64,000 bases of DNA from JAYFRE01 sp034926235 (GTDB lineage: Bacteria; Pseudomonadota; Alphaproteobacteria; Rhodospirillales; Magnetospirillaceae). The stretch spans positions 7,768-71,767 of the forward strand of contig JAYFRE010000034.1 in NCBI GenBank assembly GCA_034926235.1. Reading direction: 5' to 3'. Position 1 is the stretch's first letter, and each line of letters begins with the position of its first letter. The notes below the pieces were generated by a model, which was given only the letters and a program-made list of their open reading frames with translations, was not told the DNA's origin and made no database searches. This document shows, in pieces, positions 61,087 to 64,000 of the stretch. The translations under genes and the position numbers were made by a program.

Positions 61087-63864
61087 ATGACGCCCATCCC
61101 GCCCGGCCGCATCCTGACGCCGACCGCTCCTTCGCTGACCGTCCACCCCAAGGGGGCCTTCTGGCTCAGCGCGGATGGCGAGTGGGAAAATCTGACGCTG
61201 GCCGAGACCGCGCGGCGCGTCCGCGCAACGCCGCCTTTGCTCTGTCATGCCCCCGCAGTGGCGGCGCGGCTGCGGCTTTCCGCCTTTCCCTGTCTTGATA
61301 TCCTGGAACTGTTCGCCTTCGCGCGTCCGGCCTGTTTCGCTGTGCCGACGGTCGCGGGCGTTGCCGGGGCTTTGGGCCTCGATTTGCCGGCTTCGGACGA
61401 GGACGAGCCGGAAGCGATGCTGGACATCGTCCGTGTCCTGCTTGAAGGACTGGCCGGAGAGGAAACCCGGCTGCCGAGAAAGCTGTTGGCCGACCGGCAA
61501 GGGATCGCCGCCGTCATGGCGCAAGGCGGCTGGGCCTGGGGTCCGGCGGTCCGCGCGGCTTATGGCGGCGTGGACGGGCGGGGGCGGGCCGCCTTCCGGG
61601 TCTGGGAACGGTTGGAGGAATGGCAGGATGGCGCACCGCCGCCGCCGCCCGGCGACCGTCCGGTCGAACCGTCCGCCGCCCGCGCCCGTTTGGCCCAATT
61701 GCTGGGGCCCGATGCCGAGGAGCGGCCCGGCCAGTCGGACTATGCTTCGGCGGCCAGCTTGGCCTTCATCCCGCGCGAGATGCGGGGCGCGCCCAATCTG
61801 GTGCTGGCCGAGGCGGGAACGGGCATCGGCAAGACCCTGGGCTATATTGCGCCGGCCAGCCTGTGGGCGGAGGCCAATGGCGCGCCGGTCTGGATCAGCA
61901 CCTATACCCGCACCCTTCAGCGCCAGCTCGACGGCGAGTTGGAGCGGCTTTACCCCGATGCGGCCTTGCGCGCGGACAAGGTGGTGGTGCGCAAGGGGCG
62001 CGAAAACTATCTGTGCCTGCTTAATCTGGACGAGGCAGCGTCGCGGATCGCCTCGGGCGCGCCCGGCGCGGTCTCCGGGGGGGCTGTGTTGCTGGGGCTG
62101 GTGGCGGCCTGGACCTTGGCTACCCGCGACGGCGATATGACCGGCGGCGATCTGCCCGGCTGGCTGGCCGATCTGCTGGGCAAGGGGCCGTTGCTGGCGC
62201 TGGCTGACCGGCGCGGGGAATGCGTCTATTCCGCCTGTCCCCATTTTCGCACCTGTTTCGTCGAAAAGACCGTCCGCCGCGCGCGCCGCGCCGATATCGT
62301 CGTCGCCAATCACGCGCTGGTGATGATGCAGGCGGCGTTCGGCGGGCTGGATGACGGCTATCTGCCGACCCGTTATGTGTTCGACGAGGGGCATCATCTG
62401 TTCGATGCCGCCGACGGCGCTTTCTCCGCGGCCTTGTCGGGGATGGAGGCAACCGAACTGCGCCGCTGGCTTCTGGGCGCGGAAAGCGGCGGGCGGCCCA
62501 GCCGCGCCCGGGGGCTCAAGCGCCGGGCCGAGGATCTGATCGCCGATGAGGATGGCGCGCGGGCGCTGGACGATATCCTGGCGGCGGCGCGCGCCTTGCC
62601 GGGGCCGGGGTGGCGTCAGCGTCTGACCGACAGTCAGCCGGGCGGGGCGGCCGAAAGCTTTTTAGCGCTGGTGCGCGAACAGGTCCGGGCGCGGGCATCG
62701 GGATTGGACGGCCCCTATAGCCTGGAATGCGATCCCCGTCCGCTCAATCCCGGTTTGGCCGAAGCGGCTCAGCGGCTGAAGACGGCTTTCGAACGGCTGT
62801 CGGCTCCACTGACGCTGATGGTGCGGCTGCTGGAAGGGCGGCTGGACGCCGAGGCCGAGACGCTGGACAGTGCGCAACGTATCCGGATCGAGGCGCTGGC
62901 GCGTGGGATCGAACGCCGGGCGCTGGCGCCGCTGTCGGCCTGGACCGCGATGCTGGGCGAGTTGGACGCCGAAGCCAATGCCGATTTCGTCGATTGGTTC
63001 TTCATCGAGCGCAGCGAAGGACATGACGTCGATGCGGGGTTCGCCCGTCATTGGGTCGATCCGATGCTCCCCTACGCCCAGGCGGTGGCCGCGCCGGCGC
63101 ATGGGCTGGTGGTGACATCGGCGACACTGCGCGACGGTTCGGGCGACATCGAAGCCGATTGGCGATCCGCCGAACAGCGGACCGGGGCGGCCTATCTGCC
63201 CCGTCCGGCGGTGCGCGCGGCCCTGTCCTCGCCATTCGATTATCCGGCCCAGACCCGCGTCCTGATTGTGACGGATGTGCGCAAAGACGATCTGGCGCAG
63301 GTGGCGGCGGCCTACCGGGAATTGTTCAAGGCGGCTGGCGGAGGCGGGCTTGGCTTGTTCACCGCCATCGCCCGGCTGAAAGCGGTTCAGGCGCGCATCG
63401 CCGGGCCGCTCGACGAGGCGGGTATTCCCTTGCTGGCCCAGCATGTCGGCGGCATGGACACGCCCACCGTGGTCGATATCTTCCGTGCGGTGGAAAACGC
63501 CTGTCTGCTGGGAACCGACGCGCTGCGCGACGGTGTCGATGTGCCGGGCCGTTCCCTGCGGCTGATCGTGTTCGACCGGGTGCCCTGGCCGCGCCCGGAT
63601 ATTCTGCACCGGGCGCGGCGCGCCCGGTTCGGCGGGCGCAGCTATGACGACCGGATTGCCCGGCTGCGTTTGAAACAGGCCTTCGGCCGGCTGGTGCGCC
63701 GTTCGGGCGACAGTGGTGTCTTTGTGCTGCTGGACCCGATGATGCCGTCCCGATTGTTCGGCGCTTTTCCCGAAGGGGTGGTTCCGGCCCGTGTCGGTTT
63801 GGCCGAGGCGATCGCCGAGATCAGGGCTTTCCTGGTGCATCCCCAGCCCGACGGAACGGCCTAG
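61087..63864 (+). CDS. DinG-type Fe-S superfamily 2 DNA helicase
   Basis: 925-aa XPD/DinG-like helicase. Walker A is AEAGTGIGKT (241-250), and the DEAH-box variant is FDEGHH (432-437). Four Cys (310, 379, 384, 390) have almost the spacing of E. coli DinG (69, 5, 6 residues), so a [4Fe-4S] cluster is expected. C-terminal motifs are VTSATLRDGSGD and LKQAFGRLVRR. The first 230 residues are an extra domain with no motif I can name. ATG 61087 is preferred over one 19 codons upstream. Its TAG stop lies in the CTAG where an IS element begins. Confidence 0.9.
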   Translation: MTPIPPGRILTPTAPSLTVHPKGAFWLSADGEWENLTLAETARRVRATPPLLCHAPAVAARLRLSAFPCLDILELFAFARPACFAVPTVAGVAGALGLDLPASDEDEPEAMLDIVRVLLEGLAGEETRLPRKLLADRQGIAAVMAQGGWAWGPAVRAAYGGVDGRGRAAFRVWERLEEWQDGAPPPPPGDRPVEPSAARARLAQLLGPDAEERPGQSDYASAASLAFIPREMRGAPNLVLAEAGTGIGKTLGYIAPASLWAEANGAPVWISTYTRTLQRQLDGELERLYPDAALRADKVVVRKGRENYLCLLNLDEAASRIASGAPGAVSGGAVLLGLVAAWTLATRDGDMTGGDLPGWLADLLGKGPLLALADRRGECVYSACPHFRTCFVEKTVRRARRADIVVANHALVMMQAAFGGLDDGYLPTRYVFDEGHHLFDAADGAFSAALSGMEATELRRWLLGAESGGRPSRARGLKRRAEDLIADEDGARALDDILAAARALPGPGWRQRLTDSQPGGAAESFLALVREQVRARASGLDGPYSLECDPRPLNPGLAEAAQRLKTAFERLSAPLTLMVRLLEGRLDAEAETLDSAQRIRIEALARGIERRALAPLSAWTAMLGELDAEANADFVDWFFIERSEGHDVDAGFARHWVDPMLPYAQAVAAPAHGLVVTSATLRDGSGDIEADWRSAEQRTGAAYLPRPAVRAALSSPFDYPAQTRVLIVTDVRKDDLAQVAAAYRELFKAAGGGGLGLFTAIARLKAVQARIAGPLDEAGIPLLAQHVGGMDTPTVVDIFRAVENACLLGTDALRDGVDVPGRSLRLIVFDRVPWPRPDILHRARRARFGGRSYDDRIARLRLKQAFGRLVRRSGDSGVFVLLDPMMPSRLFGAFPEGVVPARVGLAEAIAEIRAFLVHPQPDGTA

Positions 63865-64000
63865 GTCCTGTTGACAAAGGCCGGTAGCCAGAGCTTGGCG
63901 GCGGCAAGATGCAGGAAACCGAGGAAGGATTTGGCGGTCTTGTCGTAGCGGGTGGCGATGCGTCGGAACTGCTTGAGCCTATTAAACATGCGCTCGATGC
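63861..64000 (-). CDS. IS5-family transposase, C-terminal end (runs off the right edge)
   Basis: The minus strand from the window edge encodes IERMFNRLKQFRRIATRYDK, then SFLGFLHLAAAKLWLPAF and a short tail ending at TAG (63863-63861). IERxFNxLKxFRRIATRYDK is the C-terminal signature of IS5-family (IS427-like) DDE transposases, with catalytic Glu in E-x6-K. Only about 45 codons are in the window. The stop codon coincides with the palindrome CTAG that also supplies the helicase stop on the other strand. Confidence 0.85.
   Translation of the reverse strand, partial: IERMFNRLKQFRRIATRYDKTAKSFLGFLHLAAAKLWLPAFVNRT
63865..64000 (-). mobile_element. IS5-family insertion sequence, one end
   Basis: The element appears to start just after CTAG (63861-63864), with GTCCTGTTGACAAAGGCC as the presumed terminal inverted repeat. 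IS5-family elements often duplicate a short TA-containing target such as CTAG. The other end and the second target copy are beyond the window, so the boundary is a proposal. Confidence 0.65.

Overview
The window reads as a contiguous piece of a high-GC alphaproteobacterial chromosome. It is most probably from the Rhodospirillales or a close relative. The supporting signs are the GANTC methyltransferase CcrM, the order mutY / DUF721 / DsbA-like / smc, an ATP synthase Fo operon (atpI-B-E-F'-F) separated from the F1 genes, the metX-metW pair, ETF-ubiquinone oxidoreductase, and a class I (archaeal-type) lysyl-tRNA synthetase. The genus cannot be fixed from this sequence alone.

Layout. 1-7784 holds the 5' part of transketolase, a secreted CHAP-domain protein, a Sel1-repeat protein, glycogen phosphorylase, SlyX, NADP-isocitrate dehydrogenase and a membrane-anchored LysM protein. 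7796-11078 carries a class I ribonucleotide reductase operon (nrdA-nrdB) with a promoter overlapped by two NrdR-like boxes 31 bp apart and a long structured leader. 11132-20232 contains ispE with a TPR lipoprotein, ETF-QO, a uracil-DNA glycosylase, a lytic transglycosylase, a SYLF-domain protein, tRNA-Leu(CAG) and an RNase D-like exonuclease.

20395-27597 is the most unusual locus. It is a tightly overlapping six-gene operon (hyfB-C-E-F-G-I type) that looks like a group 4 membrane-bound hydrogenase. However, its large subunit has Ser in place of three of the four Cys that bind the [NiFe] centre, and it ends right after the C-terminal motif. The small subunit keeps all its iron-sulfur Cys. This matches the 'energy-converting hydrogenase-related' (Ehr) complexes, whose substrate is unknown.

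27634-43345 holds a chemoreceptor, a PA0069-type radical SAM protein, a CPA2 antiporter, RNase HII, ccrM, a small exported protein, mutY, DUF721/DciA-like, a DsbA-like protein, smc and the Fo operon, which closes with a strong terminator. 43431-49411 has an AT-rich island, a second chemoreceptor, a large EF-hand membrane protein of unknown function, glyoxalase II and a methyltransferase. 49434-53597 has metX-metW and a LysR / DoxX / LigB-type dioxygenase module. 53614-63864 has lysyl-tRNA synthetase, a polyamine-type ABC transporter operon, an iron-dependent alcohol dehydrogenase and a DinG-type Fe-S helicase. The right edge enters an IS5-family element whose end abuts the helicase stop codon.

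Most genes are core housekeeping. The accessory or notable parts are the Ehr operon, the EF-hand protein, the AT-rich island and the IS element. No CRISPR array, prophage or rRNA was seen.
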